Positions 56,604 through 64,000 are shown, counted from the first letter of the stretch. The stretch is DNA of 64,000 nucleotides from Litoribrevibacter albus (GCF_030159995.1 NZ_BSNM01000009.1:175632-239631); one strand, 5' to 3'. Numbers and translations are program-made. Notes: a model not told the origin generated them from the letters alone.

Positions 56604-57160
56604 GTGCGGCTAATTGCAAAAAGCCCACCGCCCGTTGAATTAAATGGATCATTACCAAGATTTTCGGCTTGATGCAGCTCTTTGATTAATTCCTGGACAT
56701 CATGAAGAGCCTTTTTGGCATTGGCAAGTGTTGCATATTCTTTCCACTCTGCTCCAGCGGTAAAATGGTTAACCTCGTCTAGCTCAACTTCCATTTCTTT
56801 TTCTATTTCGATTACCGATGTTTTGCCATGAGCCATAGTATCCCTAAAATGGAATATTTCAGTAAGTGTTAAGTATGGCCTCACATTAAAGTCACAAGAT
56901 ACATTTAAATCCTGACAGAATTTTTTATATTTTTTAAGCTTAGAAAGTCTTCTTTCTTTCTTAATCCAATCGTCATATTTGATGGCGCCAAGGTGGTTAA
57001 AATATGCTTCCAGTGTAAATGCACAAAAAGTTATGCAACTAATCAAATTGTAAAGCTGGCCTTCTTCTGTTTTTTCAGCCAAATCTAACATGTGAGTTGC
57101 ACCGATATTCATATAAGCGAACGAAACTGTTTCAGCGCTTCCTCGAACAATTGTAGGCAC
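56600..57160 (-). CDS. HEPN-like protein, integron cassette gene
   Basis: 186 residues, helical, with TFCAFTLEAYFNHLGA and FHFRDTMAHGKTS. The R-x4-H in FRDTMAH is the HEPN-type ribonuclease motif. It has a GTG start with GAGGAG upstream. HEPN proteins serve in toxin-antitoxin and phage defence, but no antitoxin partner (MNT) is adjacent here. The function is inferred. Confidence 0.6.
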   Translation of the reverse strand: MPTIVRGSAETVSFAYMNIGATHMLDLAEKTEEGQLYNLISCITFCAFTLEAYFNHLGAIKYDDWIKKERRLSKLKKYKKFCQDLNVSCDFNVRPYLTLTEIFHFRDTMAHGKTSVIEIEKEMEVELDEVNHFTAGAEWKEYATLANAKKALHDVQELIKELHQAENLGNDPFNSTGGGLFAISRT

Positions 57161-57183
57161 TAGAATCTCCTCGGATTTTGCAC

Positions 57184-57192
57184 ATAACGAAC
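57184..57192 (-). repeat. left part of attC interrupted by the IS
   Basis: ATAACGAAC is the core and first bases of an attC. The remaining arms and TTGTTAAG lie at 59002-59060, on the other side of the IS, and belong to the DUF6881-like cassette. Confidence 0.65.
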
Positions 57193-59001
57193 CTGTAGAA
57201 AAACCTTTCTACAGTCCTTGTTTTTGTTATCGAACATCCTACCCGACTCACTGTTTTTATTGAATATTGTTTATTCGCATTAGGCCCACATAACTTCTTA
57301 TTCTGCGCTTAACAGGACTATTTCTTAGCCAACCCAACGATATATTCCCTTTTAAGCGACTAATTCACCGTACCTCATCAACTTCTCAATGTTATGCACC
57401 ATACAGTACAACTGCCATTGGCTTTGTACCTTGGTTTTTCCTCGTAAACTGAACCGATTTAATCCCTTATTGGTTCCAATATTACCAAACACGGGTTCCA
57501 CTACTGACATGCGATGGCTATACACCTGCTTGCCATAATCGCTGTCTACCCGATGCTTCATCCAGTCGGTGTAATTCGGTTTACGTTGTTGGGTCAGCAT
57601 AAAAGAGACTTGCCTTCCTGCACCTTTACGATGATCTGCCGCACTCGGGTTCTTCATACATTGATGCTTAAAATCGCAGTTCCGGCATTGCAGTAGTCGC
57701 CCTTCAAACCACGCTTTTACTTTTCCGTCCGGGGCTTCCCGTTCACCTCGATAGCTAATCAACTCCCCAGCAGGACAACGACAAGTACGTTTCACCGGGT
57801 CGAAGTCAAACTCGCTGGCTGGAATCACTTGTTTCGCATGATGACTTTTAAGAGATTTAGGTAACTCGTCTTGGTGTCGTTTTCCGTATTTCTTTTTCTG
57901 ATTGGTGAACTTTGGATCACGACTCCGGAACTGATTATCCGGCACATAGGCATTTATTTTTCGTTCATACAAATAGGCCATATTAGCTTCGTTGGCGAAG
58001 CCGGTATCGGCCGTAATCACAGTACCTTGCTGATAGATGTTGTCTGATATCTCCAGCCTCTTTAGCCGAGCCTCAACACGTTCCAAAACCGGCTTCAAGG
58101 TATGATGTTCCTGTCCTTCACCAAAGGCTTGAGCATCCACCACAATCTGATGTTTTTTATCGACCGTCGCCACACCGTTATAACCTTGAATCACACCTTT
58201 ATTGGTCTTCATCTTGGCACTTTGATTATCGGTGATATTACTTTTTACTTCTTTGCGAGTTCGACCGCGCCCCATTCTTGGTACGTTATTTTTAAGGAAT
58301 TGATCGATCCGATCAGAGGCCTTATCCAGGGTCGAGATGGTTTGTTCGATTCGTTTTAAACGATCTTCATCATACACAGTCTGAGCATCTAACCGTTGGT
58401 GCTCTTTTAGATGATAGTTAATCTGACGTCTGAGCTTATCACGTTTCTCAGCCAATTCTTTAAACGTGCCCGAATGCTCTTTAGACGCGTTCGAGGGCAT
58501 CTTACAGCCATCAATCGCAAACAGCTCTTTACCTAATAACCCCTGCTGATCACAGACCAATAATACCTGTTCAAACAAGGATTCAACTTCTTCTGCATGG
58601 CTGCTTACAAAGTTAGCAATCGTCGTAAAGTGAGGCACGCTATCACAGGACAGGGCTTTGAAAATGATGTTGGTTTCACAACACCATTGGATCTCTCGAC
58701 TTGAGGTAATGCCTTTGGAATAAGCGAATAGAATGATCTTTAACAAAATGGCCGGATCGTAAGCCGGCCGGCCCGTTTGATCATTATGATAATTAGGAAA
58801 GAAGACCGACAAATCGAGCTTATGTTCGATCAGATAATGAATAGCGTACTCGAAAGTACCGGGTTGGATTTGATCTTCAAAGTTGATTACCACCATCGCG
58901 GCTTGATCATGGTTGTAGGGTTTAAATTTAGGCATCAGCACAATCCTTGTTTGATGCCTGAATTTTATCAAAAAGAGAGAGATTTTAGGGTTTTTCTACA
59001 G
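57193..59001 (-). mobile_element. IS1182-like insertion sequence, complete
   Basis: 1809 bp bounded by perfect 13-bp inverted repeats CTGTAGAAAAACC and GGTTTTTCTACAG. It carries one transposase gene on the minus strand and sits inside an attC just after TAACGAAC. No clear target-site duplication is seen. A second copy begins at 63821 in the same attC position. Confidence 0.9.
57352..58935 (-). CDS. IS1182-family transposase
   Basis: 527 residues from the ATG at 58935 (AAGGATTG upstream; an earlier in-frame start adds 12 codons). It has the IS1182/DDE outline: GRPAYDPAILLKIILFAYS in the N-terminal part, FAIDGCKMPSN with a candidate Asp, VITADTGFANEANMAY with the second, and a C-terminal VEPVFGNIGTNKGLNRFSLR with the Glu, plus a Cys-rich insert (CRCPAGEL, CRNCDFKHQC). 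It appears intact. Confidence 0.92.
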   Translation of the reverse strand: MPKFKPYNHDQAAMVVINFEDQIQPGTFEYAIHYLIEHKLDLSVFFPNYHNDQTGRPAYDPAILLKIILFAYSKGITSSREIQWCCETNIIFKALSCDSVPHFTTIANFVSSHAEEVESLFEQVLLVCDQQGLLGKELFAIDGCKMPSNASKEHSGTFKELAEKRDKLRRQINYHLKEHQRLDAQTVYDEDRLKRIEQTISTLDKASDRIDQFLKNNVPRMGRGRTRKEVKSNITDNQSAKMKTNKGVIQGYNGVATVDKKHQIVVDAQAFGEGQEHHTLKPVLERVEARLKRLEISDNIYQQGTVITADTGFANEANMAYLYERKINAYVPDNQFRSRDPKFTNQKKKYGKRHQDELPKSLKSHHAKQVIPASEFDFDPVKRTCRCPAGELISYRGEREAPDGKVKAWFEGRLLQCRNCDFKHQCMKNPSAADHRKGAGRQVSFMLTQQRKPNYTDWMKHRVDSDYGKQVYSHRMSVVEPVFGNIGTNKGLNRFSLRGKTKVQSQWQLYCMVHNIEKLMRYGELVA

Positions 59002-59060
59002 CCTAAACGCCTTTAGCAACGGCGCGGCTTTATCGCGTCCGATTGCCTAAACTTGTTAAG
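59002..59060 (-). repeat. right part of attC interrupted by the IS
   Basis: CCTAAACGCCTTTAGCAACG, arms GGCGCGG / CGCGTCC, ending CTTGTTAAG. It also resembles a nearly complete short attC in itself. Confidence 0.7.
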
Positions 59061-59340
59061 AGATGCTTGGCACATACTTTTGCCAAAGTAGCTCAAATTG
59101 TTCTTTTGATATTGATACACCCTCAAACTCTTCTTGGGAGTTTATTTCATCTAGCGGAGGTACAATATCTATGCCCAGCCTAGTATTCGGGCTTTCAGTT
59201 GCCTCGAAAGCAAAACCAACCGAACCATCTGGGAAGAACTCCAATTTTCTTGTTTCAAAATCATCAAGGCCGATTTCAGAGACAAGCCTTATAGGCTCCT
59301 CTTTAAATTCGTGCTTCCATAGTACGTCTATGTATCTCAT
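59056..59340 (-). CDS. DUF6881-like protein, integron cassette gene
   Basis: 94 residues opening MRYIDVLWKHEFKEEPIRLV, with TRKLEFFPDGSVGFA and EQFELLWQKY, the pattern of the DUF6881 family. A small soluble protein; such proteins are sometimes immunity-like. The function is not known. Confidence 0.7.
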   Translation of the reverse strand: MRYIDVLWKHEFKEEPIRLVSEIGLDDFETRKLEFFPDGSVGFAFEATESPNTRLGIDIVPPLDEINSQEEFEGVSISKEQFELLWQKYVPSIS

Positions 59341-59345
59341 GGGCT

Positions 59346-59427
59346 CTTAACGCCTGCGACATGCGCGGGCTTGGAGCGTAGCCGCAGGCGCAGCGGAAAG
59401 GCCGTCGCTTGCTCGCCATTGTTATGC
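59346..59427 (-). repeat. attC site
   Basis: Plus strand CTTAACGCCTGCGACATGCG to CCATTGTTATGC, with inner arms GGGCTTGGAGCG and GCGGAAAGGCC. It is the site of the following cassette. Confidence 0.85.
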
Positions 59428-59781
59428 ATTGCTCTCTCGATATTCACCTATAACTTCAATGAGACCAACTATATTATCGTTTAGCTCTTCTAGCTCACCA
59501 TCAGGCACCCACCATTCCGTATGATAAGAAGCGCCAACGGTATGTATTTCGTATCTATCCATGAACGACTTCTTGACGTGAAACTTTGTAACGTAGCCTA
59601 CTCTACTGTCTTTCACGTTCCATTTTGACGCAATTTCAATCGCATACTTTTCGTTGGTTACAGGATAAAATATTGGCTGACCTGGCAATCTTCTTGGCCA
59701 GCGCTTAAAACCCGAATCCTCAACAAGCTTTAACTCGTTTGGTCCTGTCGGTCTGTATAGTGTTACCAATTCATCTGACAT
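59422..59781 (-). CDS. ADP-ribosylation/crystallin J1-like protein, integron cassette gene
   Basis: 119 residues opening VTLYRPTGPNELKLVEDSG, then PRRLPGQPIFYPVTNEKYAI, VTKFHVKKSFMDRY and TEWWVPDGELEELN. This is the pattern annotated as ADP-ribosylation/crystallin J1 in many genomes. Activity is not demonstrated. A common cassette gene type. Confidence 0.72.
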   Translation of the reverse strand: MSDELVTLYRPTGPNELKLVEDSGFKRWPRRLPGQPIFYPVTNEKYAIEIASKWNVKDSRVGYVTKFHVKKSFMDRYEIHTVGASYHTEWWVPDGELEELNDNIVGLIEVIGEYRESNA

Positions 59782-59806
59782 AATTTTTTACTCGAAACCT
59801 GATATT

Positions 59807-59906
59807 GCATAACGCCTTACTAATGGGCGCATAAATGCTTGGCTAAAATTAGCGACGAAGGAGCGCAAGCCAAGCGTTTTGCGTCATTTTGAGTAACTTG
59901 TTAGGT
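59807..59906 (-). repeat. attC site
   Basis: Plus strand GCATAACGCCTTACTAATGG to AACTTGTTAGG, with arms GGCGCATAAATGCTTGGC and GCCAAGCG...TGCGTC. Site of the cassette starting at 60226. Confidence 0.85.
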
Positions 59907-59929
59907 ACCGTTTCAACTACTTTGTTGAT

Positions 59930-60226
59930 TTAGCGATTACTAAGCTCACACTCTTTTAATTGGTAGTTATAACTACCGCCTGCATCTAGGCAGCGATCTA
60001 TCTCAAGGAACGACATAACTTTGTAACCACCAAACAGCAGTATGCCCCATGCCACCATTCCGACTAGAGTGACTTTTAAGCCATCAGGATCTACATGTTT
60101 ATTAAACGGGCGATAAATTAAATAGCCAAAGCCTTTAATAAGTATTTCGAGGATTACATCAGCAAAAATACGAATGATAAACCGAAAAACTCCTGAAAAA
60201 ATATCTCCGACTATTTCACCTGGCAT
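59930..60226 (-). CDS. membrane protein, integron cassette gene
   Basis: 98 residues, with two hydrophobic stretches (IFADVILEILIKGFGYLI, LVGMVAWGILLFGGYKVM) and a C-terminal DRCLDAGGSYNYQLKECELS with two Cys. The family is not recognised. Confidence 0.55.
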   Translation of the reverse strand: MPGEIVGDIFSGVFRFIIRIFADVILEILIKGFGYLIYRPFNKHVDPDGLKVTLVGMVAWGILLFGGYKVMSFLEIDRCLDAGGSYNYQLKECELSNR

Positions 60227-60245
60227 GATGAATTTCCCTGTAGGT

Positions 60246-60307
60246 ACCTAACGCCTTGCTTTGCGGGCTGAGCGCAGCGAAGCTCCGCAACAGCAACTGG
60301 TTATGTG
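60246..60307 (-). repeat. attC site
   Basis: Plus strand ACCTAACGCCTTGCTTTGCG to CTGGTTATG, short, with arms GCGGGCTGAGCGCAGCG. Site of the cassette starting at 60770. Confidence 0.82.
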
Positions 60308-60308
60308 T

Positions 60309-60770
60309 TTACACGCCATCAATGATTGAGGTAATTTTTCCATTTGAATCAACCATTATTTGAATCGGTATCTCATGAAACATACTTTTCAATTTAATAG
60401 AATCGCCTGAAAGTTCGTAAATGTGTTTAAAGAACCATGAATCTTTTTTGGCTTCTTTAATATTTTCATTTGCTTGCTCTACATAGATAACTATTAGAGA
60501 ACGATTACTATTTCTAGACTTTCCTATAGTCGATGCTGTAGAGGGCTCCCAATCGGAACCCAATATTATCATTGTCTCGTTATTGATATCCGATAACTTC
60601 AAGGGTGTGCCATCACTTAAATTGACCATGCTTAGGTCATTGTTCTCTAACCACTCAAAGACATCACGATTGCTATTATCGTTTGCTAAAGGATAGCCTC
60701 TACTTTCGATTACTTTCATATCTGCTTTTGCCGCTGAAATTGAAAGTAGAATTACCATAATCCAGCGCAT
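60309..60770 (-). CDS. exported hypothetical protein, integron cassette gene
   Basis: 153 residues with a short signal peptide (IMVILLSISAAKA). The mature part resembles a thioredoxin-like or redox-partner shape in its last third (IQIMVDSNGKITSIIDG) but no CxxC was found. The function is unknown. Confidence 0.55.
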   Translation of the reverse strand: MRWIMVILLSISAAKADMKVIESRGYPLANDNSNRDVFEWLENNDLSMVNLSDGTPLKLSDINNETMIILGSDWEPSTASTIGKSRNSNRSLIVIYVEQANENIKEAKKDSWFFKHIYELSGDSIKLKSMFHEIPIQIMVDSNGKITSIIDGV

Positions 60771-60783
60771 TCTCTCTCCTTAC

Positions 60784-60880
60784 ACATAACGCCTTGCTAA
60801 ACGGAGGAGTGACAGTGGCGGCATTTTTGGAACAAAAATGATGCGACTGTTACGGAGTCCGTTTGAGCAATTTGTTAAAT
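60784..60880 (-). repeat. attC site
   Basis: Plus strand ACATAACGCCTTGCTAAACG to AGCAATTTGTTAAAT, with arms GTGACAGTGGCGGCATTTTT and TGATGCGACTGTTAC. Site of the lipoprotein cassette. Confidence 0.85.
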
Positions 60881-60894
60881 TTAACCATGCAAAT

Positions 60895-61476
60895 TTATAC
60901 TTCACTGTTCTTTTTGTGTTCTAAAATTACAGTTTCAAATTCTGATAACGCTTTATTAGCCAAAAGCTCTGAATCCTCTGCTATTTCTTCCCAGAACGTA
61001 CCACTTGTAAACAGCCCCTTGTATGTTTGGCGTTTAAATTCAAATGAGTATTCACCAATCTTATCGTTACCATAGTAATAGATTGCTTTTACTGATCTGT
61101 CGTATTCCATGGGTGCCGGTATCGCGAATACCGTGAAAGCAAATAATAGTGCTAGTGCATTACTCCTATAGCGCCCTTTGAACACTTCGATTTCCATTTT
61201 CATGGTATATCGATCATCACTTAACGCTCTTGTGACTGAAGCACTCCGAGAAATGTCATTTCTAAATTGTTGATTAAATCGTAAGCCTCTTTTGTAGTCA
61301 TTTGGAGACATGCCACGAAACACAAAATCGTTTTCTAATATCACAGACACAGGCTCATCTAAACTTAAACTAAAGTCGTTGTATTCAAAGCCTTCTTCTT
61401 GCACTGTAATTCTGGTACTTGAACAACCAACTACTAAAAATACCAACAACAGAAAAATGGCACTCTTCTTAATCAT
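60895..61476 (-). CDS. lipoprotein, integron cassette gene
   Basis: 193 residues with a lipobox (LLLVFLVVGCSST). The body has alternating hydrophilic and hydrophobic strands and one mid-protein hydrophobic segment (ALALLFAFTVFAIPAP). No family was recognised. It is likely outer- or inner-membrane anchored. Confidence 0.65.
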   Translation of the reverse strand: MIKKSAIFLLLVFLVVGCSSTRITVQEEGFEYNDFSLSLDEPVSVILENDFVFRGMSPNDYKRGLRFNQQFRNDISRSASVTRALSDDRYTMKMEIEVFKGRYRSNALALLFAFTVFAIPAPMEYDRSVKAIYYYGNDKIGEYSFEFKRQTYKGLFTSGTFWEEIAEDSELLANKALSEFETVILEHKKNSEV

Positions 61477-61492
61477 ATTTATTACCTAGAAA

Positions 61493-61576
61493 ATTTAACG
61501 CCGCCAACACAGGCCGAGCGACAGCGAGGTCCAGCCCGCGTCTTTTTGCGGGCAATTGTGCTTGGCCTTGTTAGGA
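61493..61576 (-). repeat. attC site
   Basis: Plus strand TTTAACGCCGCCAACACAGG to GCCTTGTTAGG, with arms GGCCGAGCGACAGCG and a hairpin CCCGCG-TCTTTTTG-CGGG. Site of the zinc-ribbon cassette. Confidence 0.85.
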
Positions 61577-61909
61577 AACATACTGCACAAGACCATAGAT
61601 TGATGGAGGCAATACCAGAAACAACATAACCATACCCAAGCAGCCGCTACCGCCACCACCACGATGTACCACTTGCCTAGACCTTGCCTTTTCAGGGTTG
61701 TTTCGCCACCACAACTGATGGCACTTTTGACAATATATTTTATTGAACCCCTTTCTCCAGGCTTCAATTGTACGGGGCGTGTATTTTTCTTGCTGTTTGC
61801 AGCGAGCACATTTAAAAGATTCTTCTGGCGGCTTCTTACCACCTTTGATGAAAGACAAGATGATAAAAACTAGAACCGCCCCAGCAATATACAACTCAAT
61901 ATTATTCAT
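61571..61909 (-). CDS. zinc-ribbon membrane protein, integron cassette gene
   Basis: 112 residues. An N-terminal membrane segment (AGAVLVFIILSFI), then a zinc ribbon CARCKQQEKY ... CQKCHQLWW, a Gly/Ser linker, and a C-terminal membrane segment (GMVMLFLVLPPSIYGLV). The function is unknown. An overlapping ORF in another frame (61495-61842) lacks this structure. Confidence 0.65.
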   Translation of the reverse strand: MNNIELYIAGAVLVFIILSFIKGGKKPPEESFKCARCKQQEKYTPRTIEAWRKGFNKIYCQKCHQLWWRNNPEKARSRQVVHRGGGGSGCLGMVMLFLVLPPSIYGLVQYVS

Positions 61910-61931
61910 TTAGATGTTCCATTCTGGGTAT

Positions 61932-62014
61932 TCCTAACGCTTTTAGCAGCGGCCGAGCGCAGCGAGGTCCAGCCCAAGGTTCCCTTGGGCGATGCTGGCT
62001 AAACTTGTTAGTGC
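61932..62014 (-). repeat. attC site
   Basis: Plus strand TCCTAACGCTTTTAGCAGCG to AAACTTGTTAGTG, with arms GGCCGAGCGCAGCGAGG. Site of the cassette starting at 62399. Confidence 0.85.
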
Positions 62015-62015
62015 T

Positions 62016-62399
62016 TTATTCGCTGGTAACACCGCTAAACTCTGGCTCTGATTGCAGCACTGATTTAAAGAAAACAAAGCATTCGTCGTTTTCGGTTTGT
62101 TTATTTTTACCCAATAGCTTTTCTTTGAGCGTGCGGTGTTTTTCGATTTGAAACACCCATTCGTATTCTGGGTGGTTAACTTCGGTTGCACTTGCACCCA
62201 ATAAATAAGAGCGACCATTCCAATCGATATTTGTATACCAACCCCAATCTTCTGCTTCAGGTTGTTCTAGTTCGACTTTGCCTGAAACCTTTTCTTTAAG
62301 CCAAAAAAGAAGCGACTGGCCGTATATTGGATTTATAGGGTTTTCATCCTCTTTAGTTACATCAAACTTTGAAGATGTAAAAGTAATTACTTGATGCAC
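62016..62399 (-). CDS. hypothetical protein, integron cassette gene
   Basis: 127 residues with a GTG start behind AAGGAGG. Soluble, with WGWYTNIDWNGRSYLLGASA and EKHRTLKEKLLGKNK. No family was recognised; the size and pattern are typical of small cassette proteins. Confidence 0.6.
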   Translation of the reverse strand: MHQVITFTSSKFDVTKEDENPINPIYGQSLLFWLKEKVSGKVELEQPEAEDWGWYTNIDWNGRSYLLGASATEVNHPEYEWVFQIEKHRTLKEKLLGKNKQTENDECFVFFKSVLQSEPEFSGVTSE

Positions 62400-62413
62400 T
62401 GTTCCTCCTTGAG

Positions 62414-62475
62414 CACTAACGCTTAAAGCAACCGCGCGCGCTTTTTGCGCGTCGGCTTGCCTTTACTTGTTAACT
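62414..62475 (-). repeat. attC site
   Basis: Plus strand CACTAACGCTTAAAGCAACC to ACTTGTTAAC, short, with CGCGCGCGC/GCGCG arms. Site of the cassette starting at 62913. Confidence 0.82.
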
Positions 62476-62913
62476 TTTCCATTCAATTCTGCAGCCAGCG
62501 GTAGATTCTGATGTGCTAGTCTCGTCAAATATGTGTTTCACTATCTTTTCACCGTTAGCTGTAAAAACGTCGAAATCACAGACCTTACCTTCAATAATCG
62601 GCACAACATACGAAACAAACCAATTTAAGTATGAAGAACCACCCAAGATATGAGTCTCAAGGCCGCCCCTATCCTGGAAAGACAAGGCTCTCGTGTGTAG
62701 ATCATGGCAAATGACCTCAATCAAAAGAATATTGTCTTCATCAACTTGCCAGTTAGACACCACCTCTGGCATTACATTTTCAAATGAGTCAGCTGGCCTT
62801 GGGTTGTGCCACCGAAGCTCTTTCTCTAGTGAGTATTTGTCATAGCACTCACCGACTTGCTTCTCCACAAGTGGAATCGCCGATTCGATTATTTTTCCTA
62901 GCTCGATACTCAT
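62470..62913 (-). CDS. hypothetical protein, integron cassette gene
   Basis: 147 residues, soluble, with LLIEVICHDLHTRALSFQ and FVSYVVPIIEGKVCDF. No family was recognised. Confidence 0.55.
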   Translation of the reverse strand: MSIELGKIIESAIPLVEKQVGECYDKYSLEKELRWHNPRPADSFENVMPEVVSNWQVDEDNILLIEVICHDLHTRALSFQDRGGLETHILGGSSYLNWFVSYVVPIIEGKVCDFDVFTANGEKIVKHIFDETSTSESTAGCRIEWKS

Positions 62914-62917
62914 AGTA

Positions 62918-63001
62918 AGTTAACGCCCGCAGCTGCGGCAACCGGGAGTTTTTAGGAGCGAAGCGACGTCCCGGTTGTCCAGCAGCCTGCGTTTGTTAAC
63001 T
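62918..63001 (-). repeat. attC site
   Basis: Plus strand AGTTAACGCCCGCAGCTGCG to GCGTTTGTTAACT, with arms CAACCGGGAG / CCCGGTTGTCC. Site of the cassette starting at 63397. Confidence 0.85.
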
Positions 63002-63004
63002 GTT

Positions 63005-63397
63005 TCACTCACTATTGGCACCACTAACATCATGCCCCTTAGCGATGCACTCGTACACTTGGTGGTTTAAACAAAACACATAGTGGTGATAAATTTCAAT
63101 GTTATTAGAAAAGCTAGCAGCCCATTGGGAATTTTTGATTTCACAAAAGCTAGATTCAAGCTGATTCCAGCCTGGATATAGCTCCCCAGCTGGTTCTGAA
63201 CCAACATATCTAGATGCCACGAAGCCTGAAAAAGTTACCACAACTTCGCCGGCATTGGCTAAATAGCCGTTTTCCATTTTACTAGCGAAGTAAGTAAGAC
63301 GAGATACACCTTCGCTTATCACCACCTCGAAGCAATTGTCTCCCTCTGGATTTGGATCTAAATCCAGAGGAATATCTACGGCTGTTTCTTGTGACAA
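63005..63397 (-). CDS. hypothetical protein, integron cassette gene
   Basis: 130 residues with a TTG start behind AAGGAATG. Soluble, with NCFEVVISEGVSRLTYFASK and YHHYVFCLNHQVYECIAKG. No family was recognised. Confidence 0.55.
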   Translation of the reverse strand: MSQETAVDIPLDLDPNPEGDNCFEVVISEGVSRLTYFASKMENGYLANAGEVVVTFSGFVASRYVGSEPAGELYPGWNQLESSFCEIKNSQWAASFSNNIEIYHHYVFCLNHQVYECIAKGHDVSGANSE

Positions 63398-63415
63398 AAC
63401 TCATTCCTTGCTGAC

Positions 63416-63511
63416 AGTTAACGCTTTTATAAACGGCGCGCGTCTTTTTGCGCGTCCAGTGCAGGCCACGTCTTTTTGTGGCCGGAACGATGTTTGATAA
63501 ACTTGTTAGTT
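63416..63511 (-). repeat. attC site
   Basis: Plus strand AGTTAACGCTTTTATAAACG to ACTTGTTAGTTG, with two internal G/C hairpins each around TCTTTTTG (GCGCGCGTCTTTTTGCGCGT, GGCCACGTCTTTTTGTGGCC), an unusual double arm. Site of the cassette starting at 63797. Confidence 0.85.
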
Positions 63512-63512
63512 G

Positions 63513-63797
63513 TCATTTTGCCCCAAAGCTCTCAAGCACCGGATAGTAATATTCTGCAACTACCAGCCCAGAAAAAATACACGCAAGCAGAACCCATACA
63601 TGCCATTCACGTACCCAGCTACCTTGTGCTTTTAACTCTGCTAGTTCTTCTTCGTTTTCACCGACAGAGGCAAGAGACATGAAGAGTTGTATGCCCATAA
63701 TACCAATGAGTACATGAATATAGGGTGTACCGAAAAACCAAGAAATTCCGTAGACCAAAACACACAAGATACTCAGTATTATTGCTACTCGTTTCAT
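63513..63797 (-). CDS. small membrane protein, integron cassette gene
   Basis: 94 residues with three membrane segments (AIILSILCVLVYGISWFF, HVLIGIMGIQLFMSL, VLLACIFSGLVVAEYYY). The function is unknown. Confidence 0.55.
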   Translation of the reverse strand: MKRVAIILSILCVLVYGISWFFGTPYIHVLIGIMGIQLFMSLASVGENEEELAELKAQGSWVREWHVWVLLACIFSGLVVAEYYYPVLESFGAK

Positions 63798-63810
63798 ATC
63801 CCTACTTACA

Positions 63811-63820
63811 ACTAACGAAC
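63811..63820 (-). repeat. attC core next to second IS copy
   Basis: ACTAACGAAC, the same boundary bases that flank the first IS copy. It marks the start of the next attC, whose remainder lies beyond the IS and the window. Confidence 0.6.
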
Positions 63821-64000
63821 CTGTAGAAAAACCCTTCTACAATCCTTGTTTTTGTTGATCCCTATCCTACCCGACACATTGTTTTTATTGAACATTTTTT
63901 ATTCGCCCGAGGTTTAACATAACTTCCTATTATGCGATTAATAAGGTCATTTATTAACCATAGTGACGATATTCACCCTTTTAGGCGGCCAACTCACCGT
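63821..64000 (-). mobile_element. IS1182-like insertion sequence, partial, runs off window
   Basis: It begins CTGTAGAAAAACC and aligns with 57193-57371 through the IS end region and into the transposase C-terminus, at lower identity (about 75-80 percent by eye), so it is a related but distinct copy. Confidence 0.85.
63981..64000 (-). CDS. IS1182-like transposase, C-terminal codons only
   Basis: TTA at 63981-63983 gives the TAA stop, followed upstream by codons for Gly-Glu-Leu-Ala-Ala, matching the end of the first transposase (GELVA). The rest is outside the window. Confidence 0.75.

Noticed and set aside
57184..59010. Target-site duplication around the first IS
   Set aside because: The flanks TAACGAAC and CCTAAACG are similar because both derive from attC cores, not because of an exact short repeat.
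61495..61842. 115-codon minus-strand ORF within the zinc-ribbon cassette
   Set aside because: It overlaps the attC site and the better zinc-ribbon gene in another frame, and shows no domain structure.

Overview
The window reads as a chromosomal segment of a marine-type, denitrifying gammaproteobacterium of moderate GC. This is inferred from the nir/nor gene order closest to pseudomonads, a LodA/LodB-type quinocofactor oxidase pair of the kind known from Marinomonas and relatives, and integron cassettes with short attC sites. No rRNA, tRNA or CRISPR array was seen.

Layout. 1-5.2 kb: a truncated MerR regulator, an Lrp regulator divergent from an azlCD amino-acid exporter pair, a periplasmic solute-binding protein and a YopT-like cysteine protease candidate. 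5.5-10 kb (+ strand): a ferritin-like protein, a LodA/GoxA-family CTQ oxidase and its LodB-type flavoprotein. 10-19.9 kb (- strand, converging on the oxidase genes): a thiazole/oxazole-modified peptide (TOMM) cluster of the kinase/cyclase type. It holds a giant Ser/Thr kinase-cyclase-ATPase, a precursor with a duplicated leader-like domain and a C-terminal Cys-Cys, an amidohydrolase, a fused cyclodehydratase/YcaO protein and an FHA protein. 20.3-25.3 kb: norC, norB, a 4Fe-4S membrane protein and norD. 25.6-39.2 kb: mixed genes (DUF445, a secreted phospholipase C-like protein, DUF4242, a stand-alone murE, acyl-CoA dehydrogenase, PAS-GGDEF, GNAT, SRPBCC, LysR). 39.2-41.3 kb: a two-cassette integron fragment. 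41.7-51.5 kb: the complete heme d1 operon nirC-F-D-L-G-H-J-E-N plus a NirQ/NorQ ATPase, without nirS. 51.5-55 kb: azoreductase/LysR and small genes. 55.2-64 kb: an integron cassette array of at least thirteen cassettes on the minus strand, interrupted by one complete and one partial copy of an IS1182-like element.

The denitrification genes appear co-regulated. The same 14-bp FNR/DNR-like box (TTGAT-N4-GTCAG) lies upstream of norC, nirC and the nirQ/zinc-ribbon divergent pair.

The least explained feature is a 363-366 nt element present twice (39261-39626 and 55266-55628). In both copies its 3' end abuts the attC core next to the stop codon of the last cassette of an array. The copies differ in a way that keeps a hairpin paired, so the element is probably a structured RNA. 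It lacks group II intron hallmarks and resembles, by eye only, the 3' part of IscB-associated HEARO/omega RNAs. The second notable system is the kinase-FHA-TOMM cluster facing a quinocofactor oxidase cluster.
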